Source: Cryobacterium sp. PH29-G1 (GTDB lineage Bacteria; Actinomycetota; Actinomycetes; Actinomycetales; Microbacteriaceae). From it: a stretch of DNA of 64,000 nucleotides. The notes beneath the pieces were generated by a model. That model searched no databases. It worked only from the letters and a program-made list of their open reading frames with translations, and was not told the origin of the DNA. Location: contig NZ_JASISY010000003.1 in assembly GCF_030063365.1 (NCBI RefSeq), positions 186,001 through 250,000 of the forward strand. Reading direction: 5' to 3'. Below are positions 37,243 to 45,170 of this stretch, one piece after another. The translations under genes and the position numbers were made by a program. The first letter of the stretch is position 1; every line of letters begins with the position of its first letter.

Positions 37243-38265
37243 TTGAACGGAAATGCAACGACGACGCACCGAAACGTCGCTCTGTTGTCGGTCACGAGTC
37301 TGATCGCGCCCCTCATCACGACGTCGGAAGAAATAGACCGACGCCTCAAGCCGGTCTTGACGCGACTCAAGCTTCCCACCGGGCTGCTGCAACGCGTCGC
37401 CGGCGTCTACGAGCGCCGCAATTGGGGCCCCGACGAGACCTTTGATGATGCCGCGGTCAAGGCCGGAAAGATCGCCCTCCGTGAGGCCGGCATCAAGCCG
37501 AGCGACGTGGGCCTGCTCATCAACACTTCGGTCACCCGCAAGCACCTCGAGCCCTCCGTGGCCGTGCGCATTCACCACGGACTGGGTCTGCCGTCCTCGG
37601 CCATTAACTTCGACATTGCGAACGCCTGCCTCGGCTTCGTCAATGGCATGACGCTCGCCGCGCAGCTCATCGATTCCGGGCAGATCAAATACGCCGTGAT
37701 CATCGACGGCGAAGACGCCGACGAGATCCAGACCAACACGATCGACCGGCTCGGCCGCCCGAACATCAAGCGCAAAGACTTCATGAGCGAGTTCGCGAGC
37801 CTCACCCTCGGTTCGGGTGCTGCCGCAGCCGTGCTCGGCCCGGCGGATGCCCATCCCGGCGGCCACCGCATCCTCGGCGGTGTCACCCGTGCCGCCACCC
37901 AGTTCAACGGACTGTGCGTGGGCAGCGTCGACGGCATGTTCACCGACGCGAAGGCCCTGCTCAAGGGCGGTATGGAACTGGTCGTCTCGGCCTGGACTGA
38001 AGCCAAACGCGACTGGAGCTGGTCGAATATGGACCGCTACATCGTGCATCAGGTTTCGGACGTGCACACCAACGCCATCGTCAAGGCCACCGGCATGGAC
38101 AAGACCAAGGTACCGCTGACCTACCCGACCCTCGGCAACGTGGGTCCGGCCTCCATCCCCATTACGCTCTCGCAAGAGGCGTCGAAGCTGAAGCCCGGCA
38201 ACCGGGTACTGCTCATGGGCGTGGGGTCTGGTCTCAATACCGCCATGATGGAACTCGTCTGGTGA
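37243..38265 (+). CDS. oleA: OleA, head-to-head acyl-CoA condensing thiolase
   Basis: Catalyses head-to-head Claisen condensation of two acyl-CoAs to a beta-keto acid, the first step of long-chain olefin synthesis. The 340-residue FabH-like protein keeps the triad: Cys129 (NACLGFVNGM), His269 (IVHQVSD) and Asn299 (GNVGPASIPI). It ends GSGLNTAMMELVW, nearly the OleA consensus. LINTSVTRKHLEPS matches OleA rather than FabH. The start is TTG with AGGGG seven bases upstream; it gives the typical NGNAT N-terminus. Followed by oleBC and oleD. Confidence 0.93.
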   Translation: MNGNATTTHRNVALLSVTSLIAPLITTSEEIDRRLKPVLTRLKLPTGLLQRVAGVYERRNWGPDETFDDAAVKAGKIALREAGIKPSDVGLLINTSVTRKHLEPSVAVRIHHGLGLPSSAINFDIANACLGFVNGMTLAAQLIDSGQIKYAVIIDGEDADEIQTNTIDRLGRPNIKRKDFMSEFASLTLGSGAAAAVLGPADAHPGGHRILGGVTRAATQFNGLCVGSVDGMFTDAKALLKGGMELVVSAWTEAKRDWSWSNMDRYIVHQVSDVHTNAIVKATGMDKTKVPLTYPTLGNVGPASIPITLSQEASKLKPGNRVLLMGVGSGLNTAMMELVW

Positions 38266-38298
38266 TGGTGGGGGCCACAAACCACCGTCGACTTCTGC

Positions 38299-38425
38299 AA
38301 GATGCCAGCTTCGGCCCGATGAACTGTTCAACCGTCCACGAGATGCCAGCTTCTGCCCCATGGAATGGATCCAAGGGGCTGAACGTGGCATCTCGTGAAA
38401 ACCAAGGGGCCGAATGCGGCTTCTC
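38299..38425. repeat. Dispersed palindromic repeat, family A copy 2 (complex)
   Basis: A left half-site (38299-38317), then a complete palindrome with 23-base arms (38337-38359 and 38375-38397, 20 of 23 paired, 15-base loop), then a degenerate right half-site (38405-38425). Arms read CACGAGATGCCA...GCCCC and the complement, as at 6220-6276; the loop again begins ATGGA and ends CCAA. The complex fills the gap between oleA and oleBC. Confidence 0.8.
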
Positions 38426-38440
38426 GGGCCCAAGAGGAGT

Positions 38441-41269
38441 GTGACTGAAATCCGCGCAACCCCAGCTTCCCGACTTCCGCGCGCTCGCTCGGCCGTGGCG
38501 ACCTTGCCGCCGTCGGGGCTGGCGGGGCTGAACCCCGAGTGGTCGCGCCTGGTCGACGTGGCAGAGAGTGGTACGCCCGGTGTGACCCACGGCTGGCATC
38601 TGCTCGACAATGGGCCGCAGCTTGACGCGCTCGGCGTTGTCCCCCTCGGCACGATCCTCTGCGTGCACGGCAATCCGACCTGGTCTTACCTCTGGCGCAG
38701 TCTGCTGGCGGCAGCGACGGATGCCGCAGCGGCGGGAGCTCCCGCCTGGCGCGTGATCGCCGTCGACCAGCTGGACATGGGCTTCTCCGCGCGTACCGGG
38801 AGTTTTCGCCCGCTTGCCCGCCGGGTGCAGGATCTCGGCGACCTCACCGACGCACTCGACCTGACCGGTTCGGTGATCACTCTCGGCCACGACTGGGGAG
38901 GCGTGGTTTCGCTCGGTTGGGCGGTTGACCACCCCGAGCTGCTGGCCGGGGTCGTGCTGCTGAACACGGCGGTGCACCAGCCCTCAGCCGAGCCGATTCC
39001 GGCACCGCTCCGGCTCGCACTTTCCCGCGGCGTCCTCGGCGCGGCGACCGTGGCGACGCCCGCGTTCCTCGCCACGACGTTGGCCCTCGCGCATCCGCCG
39101 CTCTCCGCCGCGGTGAAGCACGGCTACCGCGCGCCGTATCGGGCGAGCGCCCGGCGCGGCGGCATCGGTGGCTTCGTCGCCGACATTCCCGTTGAACTGG
39201 CCCACGCGAGTCGGCCCGAACTCGACCGCATCGCCGCGGGCGTGCGCGCACTCGCGGTGCCGGCGCTGTTGCTCTGGGGCCCGCGCGACCCGATCTTCAG
39301 CGATCGCTACCTCGATGACCTGATCGAACGGATGCCGCACGCTCGCGTGCACCGGTTCGAGGGCGCAGGACACCTGGTCGCCGAAGACGCGGACTACGCC
39401 GCCGCAGCCCTGATCTGGCTGGGCGAGACCACGTTCGAGCGGGCTCCCGGCGACGAAACCAGCGCGAGCGCAGCTGATGTAGAAGCGGCAGCGGTGCAGA
39501 CAGCAGTGGCGGAGACAGCCGGGGTTTCTGCCGGGACCGTCTCTGCCGGGGCCGATTCTGCTGGGGCCGATTCTGCTGGGACGGCGGCCGCCTGGGCCGC
39601 CACGGGAACGCATCCGCTCTGGCACTACCTGGATGAGCTGCGCGACTTGGACGAGACTGCCCTCGTAGATATGCAGCCGGCGCCGCGCACGGTGAGCTGG
39701 CGACTGCTGTCGCGGCGCGTGCGCCAGATCGCCGCCGGCCTCGCCTACATCGGCGTTCGGCCCGGCGACCGCGTCTCGCTGCTCGTGCCGCCGAGTGCCG
39801 ATCTCACCGCGGTGCTCTACGCCTGCGTGCGCATCGGCGCCATCGTGGTCGTAGCGGATGCCGGCCTCGGCCTGACCGGCCTCACCCGCGCTGTGCGCGG
39901 CGCCCGCCCCGACTTTGTGATCGGTGCCGCTCCCGGCCTCATGGCCGCCCGTGCGCTCGGCTGGCCGGGTCGCGTGATCTCCACAGCCCGATACCCGGCC
40001 CCGATGAGTCGGCTGCTCGGGGTGGAACACACCCTCGCCGAGCTCATCCGTCTGGGTCAGGCCCGACTCGAAGCCGGTGACGCCCCCGCTCGCGAACCCG
40101 CCCCGAGCGACCCGGCTGCTGTTCTGTTCACCTCCGGGTCGACCGGCCCGGCCAAGGGCGTCGTCTACACGCACGGCCAGTTGTCCGCCGTGAGTCGCGC
40201 CCTCTTCCTGCAGTACGGCGTGGGTGTCGGTACCGGTCTGGTCGCCGGATTCGCCCCGTTCGCCCTGCTGGGCCCCGCCCTCGGTGCCCGCTCGGTCACC
40301 CCCGACATGGACGTTACCGCTCCCAAGACCCTCACGGCCTCCGCGGTCGCCGCTGCCGTCGCCGCGATTGACGCCACGGTGGTCTTTCTCTCGCCCGCCG
40401 CGCTCGTGAACGTCGTCGCGACGTCCGAGGCGCTCACGCCCGCCGATCATGCCGCCCTTGCCGGCGTGCAGCGTTTTCTTTCGGCCGGCGCGCCCATCTC
40501 CGAAAGCCTGCTCGCCCAGGCCGCGGCGCTCATGCCGGGAGCAACCGCGCACACCCCGTACGGCATGACCGAGGGGCTGCTCATGGCCGACATCACCCTC
40601 GAGGGCATTCGGGCTGCAGCCTCGGGTCCGGATGACTCCGCGCACTCCGCCGGGGGAGTGTGCGTTGGGGCATCGACCGCGACCACTCAGATCCGGATCA
40701 GCGCGCTCGACGCGAGCGGGGCATCCGTTGGTGAGCTGTCGGAGCAACCCGATGTGACCGGCGAGATCGTGGTGTCGGCGCCGCACGTCAAGGATCACTA
40801 CGACCGGCTTTGGCTCACCGAACGGGCGTCGCGGCGCGGAGCTGTGCCGGGCGAGCGGTGGCATCGCACCGGCGACGTCGGGCATCTCGACAGTGCCGGC
40901 CGTCTGTGGGTCGAGGGCCGGATGCCGCACGTCATCGTGACGCCCGCCGGTGTTATCACCCCGGTCGGCCCGGAGCAGCGCATCGAAATGCTGACCGAGG
41001 TTGCCCGGGCCGCCTTCGTCGGGGTCGGTCCGCTCGGCACCCAGCAGCAGGTCGCGGTGATTGAAATCGTGCCGCCGGCCCGCCGGCTGCACCGGGCTCC
41101 CGAGCCGCTCGCCGCAGCCGTGCGCGCGGCGGTGGGGTCGTCGGTCGCCGCTGTTCTCGTTGTTCCGGGCCTGCCCACCGATATTCGGCACAACTCCAAG
41201 ATCGACCGCACTCGACTCTCGCGCTGGGCCACCGGCATCCTCTCGGGTGGTCGCTGGGTCAAGCCATGA
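38441..41269 (+). CDS. oleBC: OleBC fusion: beta-lactone decarboxylase and beta-lactone synthetase
   Basis: Two olefin-pathway enzymes in one chain. The OleB half (about residues 1-330) is a haloalkane-dehalogenase-like hydrolase: HGNPTWSYLWR, nucleophile Asp in GHDWGGV (about 149), acid in WGPRDPIF, and His in GAGHLVAED. It decarboxylates the beta-lactone to the cis-olefin. An Ala/Ser/Gly linker with short tandem repeats (SAGADSAGADSAG) follows. The OleC half (about 390-942) is an AMP-ligase fold with FTSGSTGPAKG, YGMTEG and TGDVG; it forms the beta-lactone. Fusion is known from other actinobacteria. The start is uncertain: GTG 38441, with AGGAG only one base away, or ATG 38414, which lies in the repeat. 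Confidence 0.92.
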   Translation: MTEIRATPASRLPRARSAVATLPPSGLAGLNPEWSRLVDVAESGTPGVTHGWHLLDNGPQLDALGVVPLGTILCVHGNPTWSYLWRSLLAAATDAAAAGAPAWRVIAVDQLDMGFSARTGSFRPLARRVQDLGDLTDALDLTGSVITLGHDWGGVVSLGWAVDHPELLAGVVLLNTAVHQPSAEPIPAPLRLALSRGVLGAATVATPAFLATTLALAHPPLSAAVKHGYRAPYRASARRGGIGGFVADIPVELAHASRPELDRIAAGVRALAVPALLLWGPRDPIFSDRYLDDLIERMPHARVHRFEGAGHLVAEDADYAAAALIWLGETTFERAPGDETSASAADVEAAAVQTAVAETAGVSAGTVSAGADSAGADSAGTAAAWAATGTHPLWHYLDELRDLDETALVDMQPAPRTVSWRLLSRRVRQIAAGLAYIGVRPGDRVSLLVPPSADLTAVLYACVRIGAIVVVADAGLGLTGLTRAVRGARPDFVIGAAPGLMAARALGWPGRVISTARYPAPMSRLLGVEHTLAELIRLGQARLEAGDAPAREPAPSDPAAVLFTSGSTGPAKGVVYTHGQLSAVSRALFLQYGVGVGTGLVAGFAPFALLGPALGARSVTPDMDVTAPKTLTASAVAAAVAAIDATVVFLSPAALVNVVATSEALTPADHAALAGVQRFLSAGAPISESLLAQAAALMPGATAHTPYGMTEGLLMADITLEGIRAAASGPDDSAHSAGGVCVGASTATTQIRISALDASGASVGELSEQPDVTGEIVVSAPHVKDHYDRLWLTERASRRGAVPGERWHRTGDVGHLDSAGRLWVEGRMPHVIVTPAGVITPVGPEQRIEMLTEVARAAFVGVGPLGTQQQVAVIEIVPPARRLHRAPEPLAAAVRAAVGSSVAAVLVVPGLPTDIRHNSKIDRTRLSRWATGILSGGRWVKP

Positions 41270-42255
41270 GGGTGCTGGTGACCGGTGCCAGCGGGTTTCT
41301 GGGCCGCGCGGTCGCTGCCGGCATCAGCGCGGCTGGACACGAGGTACGCACCTTTCAGCGCCGGCCGTCAGGCCTGCCCGGGGTGGAAGACGTGCACGGG
41401 TCGATCACCACGCTCGCGGACACGCCCTACGCCGGTCTGGCCTATGCCGTCAGCGGCATGGACGCGGTCGTGCACCTCGCCGCCAAGGTGTCGCTCACCG
41501 GTGACCCGGCCGAATTCGAGGCGGTGAACGTGGGTGGTACCGGCGCCGTGCTGCAGGCTTCGAAGGACGCCGGGGTCTCCCGTTTCGTCTACGTCTCCTC
41601 GCCGTCCGTGGCCCATTCCGGCAACTCCATCATGGGCTCCGACGCACTGCCGGCCTCACCGGAGCACGCTCGCGGCGATTATGCCCGCACCAAGGCCCGC
41701 GCCGAGCTGCTCGCGCTCGCCGCCGACGCTCCCGGATTCAGCGTGGTCGCCGTGCGCCCACACCTGGTCTGGGGCCCCGGCGACACCCAGCTGGTCGATC
41801 GCATCGTCGAACGCGCCCGCTCGGGGCGGCTGCCGCTGCTCGGGCATGGCGCGGCGCTCATCGACACGACCTACGTCGCGAACGCGGCCTCCGCCATCCA
41901 CGCGGCGCTCGATGCGGCCAAACGAGTACACGGCCGGTCCTATGTCATCACGAACGGTGAACCACGCCCGGTCGCGGAACTGCTCGCCGGAATCTGCGGC
42001 GCTGCCAACGTGGCGGCCCCGGCCTGGCGGGTGCCGGCATCCGCTGCCCGCGCTGCCGGCTCGCTCATTGAGGCCGTCTGGCGCCGCCGCCCGAGAGTTG
42101 ACGAACCGCCGATGACCCGGTTTCTGGCCGAACAGCTGTCGACCGCGCACTGGTTCGACCAGCGTCGCACCCGCGCCGACCTCGATTGGACCCCTGCCGT
42201 GTCGCTCGACGAGGGCTTCGAGCGGCTCGCCGCGTACTATCGCACCGCCCCCTAG
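41266..42255 (+). CDS. oleD: OleD, 2-alkyl-3-oxoalkanoate reductase
   Basis: NADPH-dependent extended SDR that reduces the OleA beta-keto acid to the beta-hydroxy acid used by OleC. The 329-residue protein opens with VLVTGASGFLGRAVA, has VVHLAAKV, and the catalytic YARTK motif at about residue 143 with the preceding serine in VYVSSPS. The ATG overlaps the oleBC stop (ATGA), so it is translationally coupled. A family-B palindromic repeat 12 bases downstream probably ends the operon. Confidence 0.92.
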   Translation: MRVLVTGASGFLGRAVAAGISAAGHEVRTFQRRPSGLPGVEDVHGSITTLADTPYAGLAYAVSGMDAVVHLAAKVSLTGDPAEFEAVNVGGTGAVLQASKDAGVSRFVYVSSPSVAHSGNSIMGSDALPASPEHARGDYARTKARAELLALAADAPGFSVVAVRPHLVWGPGDTQLVDRIVERARSGRLPLLGHGAALIDTTYVANAASAIHAALDAAKRVHGRSYVITNGEPRPVAELLAGICGAANVAAPAWRVPASAARAAGSLIEAVWRRRPRVDEPPMTRFLAEQLSTAHWFDQRRTRADLDWTPAVSLDEGFERLAAYYRTAP

Positions 42256-42266
42256 CTTTCTGTTGT

Positions 42267-42332
42267 CCGGGTCCGGGCCCGGAAACCAGGCCCGCGATAG
42301 ATCATGGGCCCACTTTCCGGGCCCGGGCCCGG
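42267..42332. repeat. Dispersed palindromic repeat, family B copy 1
   Basis: Arms 42267-42285 and 42314-42332 (CCGGGxCCGGGCCCGGAAA and its complement, one mismatch) flank the core GATAGATCATGGGCCCA on the plus strand. It sits between the convergent 3' ends of oleD and the GntR regulator. The same element occurs at 54459 and 58028. Confidence 0.85.
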
Positions 42333-42349
42333 TTGGGTTTGCGCAGCGG

Positions 42350-42712
42350 CTACGAACGGATGCCGAGGGCCGCGCGCGCCAGTGCGAGCGCCTCCTCGGG
42401 TGCGACGCCAAGTTTTCGCGCCTTGTCAGCGAAGGTCACGGCGGCAGCCTGCACCTGTTGCTGAGCGGCCGTTCCGCTCGCGGCAATGAAGGATCCGTTG
42501 CGGCCGCGGGTTTCGATGACCTCGTCGCGCTCGAGCTCACGGTAGGCGCGGGCGACGGTGTTTGCGGCGAGCCCCAGATCTTCAGCCAGCCGACGCACGG
42601 TCGGTAGTTTGTCGCCCGGGGCCAGATCACCCGAATGCACGGCGGCGAGAACCTGCACCCGCAGTTGTTCGTACGGCGGCGTTGCCGAACGCGGATCGAC
42701 CAGCAGCATCAT
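42350..42712 (-). CDS. YtrA-type GntR regulator, copy 1
   Basis: A 120-residue GntR protein of the short YtrA subfamily: a wHTH (PPYEQLRVQVLAAVHSGDLAPGDKLPTVRRLAEDLGLAANTVARAYRELERDEVIETRGRNGSF) and only a helical tail, no effector domain. It is paralogous to the regulator at 43789-44166, with near-identical recognition helices (ANTVARAYRELERD versus TNTVARAYRELERD). The start overlaps the stop of the membrane protein gene (ATGA). YtrA regulators usually control ABC exporters or membrane proteins; here the co-transcribed membrane protein is the obvious target. Confidence 0.9.
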   Translation of the reverse strand: MMLLVDPRSATPPYEQLRVQVLAAVHSGDLAPGDKLPTVRRLAEDLGLAANTVARAYRELERDEVIETRGRNGSFIAASGTAAQQQVQAAAVTFADKARKLGVAPEEALALARAALGIRS

Positions 42713-43719
42713 GCCGAGGTCTTCGTTCGGCTGCCCGCATCGGGCTGGTCGTTGGGCTCGTCGCCGACGGCCTGGCCGCGCGCGTGTCGGCGCCGGTCGA
42801 GCTCGTCGGCCGTCTCGGGCCAGAGGCGGCGCAAGTAGTGTGTCGTGCTGCGATTGCGCAGGCTGGCGAGGCTCCACCCGATGAGGGCCACGAACAGCAC
42901 CGGGCCCATGATGGTGAACGAGTCGACCAGAATCGCACCGGCCGAGCCCGGAGTGGCCAGCGTGATCGCCTGACTCAAGGTCAGGAACAACACGAGGGTG
43001 CTGATGGCGGCGAGGATTCCCGGGATCGACACGAGGCCGCGCAGCGTAGTGCTGCGAAAAGCATCGCTCCAAGCCAGCTCGATGAACGTGCTGGCCGGCT
43101 GACCGCGGCCGAGCATCGCACCGGCGGCCGCCCAGGTCAGCAGGCTTGCGGCAGCCGCGAGGGCCAGCAACAGCCCGGCCGGCCAGAGTATTGATCGCAC
43201 CGACACGTCATCGAACACCCGCTCCGGATTGATCGCGATAACCCCGAGCACGGCAATATAGCTGAGGGTTGCCAGGGCCAGCAGGCCGAGGGAGAACGCG
43301 CGGTCGAGCGGCGTGACGTAGTCGCCCAGTCCCGGGGAGACGCTGCGCGCCAGTCGCGGCGCGTCGGGAACCGGAGCAAAAGCCGAGCGGGAATCGCTGA
43401 GAATGAGCGCAATCGTGGAGCCGACGGTCACCGCGACCACAATGAACACCCCGCTCCAGGGGCTGCGAGCGCCACCCATCGCGGTCAGGACCGCCACCCC
43501 GACCACGAGTCCGGCCACGGACCCGAACACCCCGGCACGTTCCCGGCCGTAGATCCGAGTCGACAGCGTGGTAACGATCTCGGGAACCAAGGCGAGGCCA
43601 ACCTGCTGGGAGTACGCGTTCAGCATCCGTCGGCGTGGTTCGGCCCGTGCGATATAGATTAAACGGATGCCGAACCCCGCCAAGACCAGAGCGGCCACGA
43701 CCATCAAGACCGTATCCAC
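42709..43719 (-). CDS. Polytopic membrane protein in YtrA-regulator operon
   Basis: About 336 residues with roughly eight hydrophobic helices, arranged as a first helix (VLMVVAALVLAGFGIRLIYI), a pair near 75-115, and four or more from about 150 to 300. A charged, Arg/Asp-rich cytoplasmic tail ends the protein. It resembles the membrane proteins encoded beside YtrA-type GntR regulators, but I do not recognise a named family. The GTG start at 43719 follows GGGAGG. An operator-like inverted repeat lies just upstream. Confidence 0.75.
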   Translation of the reverse strand: MDTVLMVVAALVLAGFGIRLIYIARAEPRRRMLNAYSQQVGLALVPEIVTTLSTRIYGRERAGVFGSVAGLVVGVAVLTAMGGARSPWSGVFIVVAVTVGSTIALILSDSRSAFAPVPDAPRLARSVSPGLGDYVTPLDRAFSLGLLALATLSYIAVLGVIAINPERVFDDVSVRSILWPAGLLLALAAAASLLTWAAAGAMLGRGQPASTFIELAWSDAFRSTTLRGLVSIPGILAAISTLVLFLTLSQAITLATPGSAGAILVDSFTIMGPVLFVALIGWSLASLRNRSTTHYLRRLWPETADELDRRRHARGQAVGDEPNDQPDAGSRTKTSA

Positions 43720-43740
43720 GGAACCCTCCCTTTGTATGCG

Positions 43741-43766
43741 TTTTGTACCAGAGTAGCAATACAAAA
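43741..43766. promoter_or_regulatory. GntR/YtrA-type operator
   Basis: TTTTGTA (43741-43747) and TACAAAA (43760-43766) form a perfect 7-bp inverted repeat upstream of the membrane protein gene. Further TACAA half-sites occur upstream of the second GntR gene (44206-44210 and 44218-44222), so one or both regulators probably bind both regions. Confidence 0.6.
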
Positions 43767-43788
43767 TCCGGGGCGCAAGGCCGAGTGC

Positions 43789-44166
43789 TCAGCCGTCAGA
43801 ACGGCGATTCAGCGCGTCCGTCACGAGCGCGAGCGCTTCGGCAGCACTCAGGCCGAGTTGCTCCATGCGCGCCGCGAAGGAGTCGGCGGCCGCCTGGGCC
43901 TGGGCGGCAGCGGCCTCGCCCTCGGGGGCGATGAACGATCCGTACCGGCCGCGCGTTTCAATAACGCTGTCGCGCTCCAGCTCGCGATAGGCGCGGGCGA
44001 CGGTGTTCGTGGCGAGGCCGAGCTCGGCGGCAAGGGCGCGCACGGTGGGGAGGCGGGTGTCGGGGGGCAGCTCGCCGGAGCGCACCGCGGCAATGACCTG
44101 GCCGCGCAACTGCTCAAATGGCGGCGTGCTCGACTGGGGATCGATGGTGAGAAATGAAGTGGGCAC
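43789..44166 (-). CDS. YtrA-type GntR regulator, copy 2
   Basis: A 125-residue GntR protein with the same short YtrA layout as the regulator at 42350: TPPFEQLRGQVIAAVRSGELPPDTRLPTVRALAAELGL, TNTVARAYRELERDSVIETRGRYGSF, then a helical tail rich in alanine. The GTG start is preceded by GGAGGG. It lies upstream of and parallel to the membrane protein gene, so the locus reads regulator, membrane protein, regulator. The two regulators look like diverged duplicates. Confidence 0.9.
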   Translation of the reverse strand: MPTSFLTIDPQSSTPPFEQLRGQVIAAVRSGELPPDTRLPTVRALAAELGLATNTVARAYRELERDSVIETRGRYGSFIAPEGEAAAAQAQAAADSFAARMEQLGLSAAEALALVTDALNRRSDG

Positions 44167-44297
44167 GATACCCTCCGTTCAACGTTTCAAGTAATTCTGA
44201 CCCGCTACAACGGATGATACAACAGCATACCCTTGGTACGTTCTTACGGTATTTTCCCTCCGGCCCGCGTCGGCATCGCTGCGGACGTGCCGGTCGC

Positions 44298-44303
44298 TAG
44301 GCT
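44298..44303 (+). promoter_or_regulatory. Leaderless -10 box for the FetB-like gene
   Basis: TAGGCT, six bases, then ATG 44310. Confidence 0.45.
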
Positions 44304-44309
44304 CGAGCC

Positions 44310-45068
44310 ATGACGCTTCCGGCCGACCTTTCCGCACAGCTGGCCGGATTGTTGCCCACGTTCATCGGTGTTGTGCTGCTGCTGACCGTGGTCGTGACGG
44401 TGCTGCGCGGCTATCGCACGCGGCATCCGTTCGCCCCGGCGCTCGCGCTGCTGCGCGGAACGCTGCAGTTGGCCGCGATCAGCCTTATTCTCAGCGGCAT
44501 CATCAACAATCCTGTCTGGGTCGGCGTGGGTTTGCTCGTCATGTTCGTGGCGGCCATCGCCACGGTCACTCGACGCATCGGTCGATCCCAGTTCGTGCGC
44601 GTGGCCGCAGCGATGGGTCTGGGAGTGGGAATCACGCTCACGATCGTGTTCACAACCGGCGCGATCGAATTCTCGCCGCGCTATGTGCTCGCGATCGGCG
44701 GCATCATTATCGGCAATGCCATGTCGATTGCCACGCTGACCGGCCGACGCTTCTCGGAAGCGGTCGGCGACCACTGGGACGAGGTCGAGGGCTGGCTGGC
44801 GCTTGGAGCCACGCCACGGCAGTCCACCCGCGCGCTCGCCCGGCAAGCCGTCTACTTCGCGATCATTCCCACGACTGACCAGACCAAGACCACGGGGCTC
44901 GTCACGTTGCCGGGGGCGTTCGTCGGCGCGATTTTCGGGGGAGCCTCACCGCTGGAGGCCGGACGGTTTCAGATCGTCGTTCTGGCCGGCATCCTCTGCG
45001 CCGGGGCACTAGTCGCGGTCACCCTGATGCACCTCATTTCCCCAGTCACCCAGAAACCCCTCCCCTAA
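44310..45068 (+). CDS. FetB/UPF0014 family ABC permease, orphan
   Basis: A 252-residue membrane protein of the UPF0014 family, to which E. coli FetB (iron exporter subunit) belongs. Diagnostic motifs are ALLRGTLQLAAISLIL, IIIGNAMSIATLTGRRF, LALGATPRQSTRALARQA and the nearly invariant IPTTDQTKTTGLVTLPGAFVGAIFGGASPLEA. Its usual ATPase partner FetA is not next to it: a GntR gene precedes and Lrp follows. The partner must be elsewhere, or the protein works differently. Probably a leaderless transcript. Confidence 0.88.
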   Translation: MTLPADLSAQLAGLLPTFIGVVLLLTVVVTVLRGYRTRHPFAPALALLRGTLQLAAISLILSGIINNPVWVGVGLLVMFVAAIATVTRRIGRSQFVRVAAAMGLGVGITLTIVFTTGAIEFSPRYVLAIGGIIIGNAMSIATLTGRRFSEAVGDHWDEVEGWLALGATPRQSTRALARQAVYFAIIPTTDQTKTTGLVTLPGAFVGAIFGGASPLEAGRFQIVVLAGILCAGALVAVTLMHLISPVTQKPLP

Positions 45069-45131
45069 CCGCGAGAGCGGAAAATTTGTTGCTTCAGCCC
45101 GGCTGAAGCAACGTTTTTCCCGCTCTCGCGG
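45069..45131. terminator. Nested double palindrome between convergent genes
   Basis: Outer arms CCGCGAGAGCGG (45069-45080) and CCGCTCTCGCGG (45120-45131) are perfect complements. Inside lies a second hairpin, GTTGCTTCA/TGAAGCAAC with loop GCCCGGC, flanked by AAAA and TTTTT. This symmetric A/T layout serves as an intrinsic terminator in both directions, for fetB and lrp. Confidence 0.8.
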
Positions 45132-45170
45132 GAAGGGGAAGGGGGAAGGGGGAGGGGGAGGGTGGCGGGG

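Noticed and set aside
39540..39590. Tandem 15-bp repeats in oleBC and 60054-60090 in marR as possible CRISPR or satellite
   Set aside because: They are two or three in-frame copies coding for low-complexity linkers, with no spacers or cas genes.
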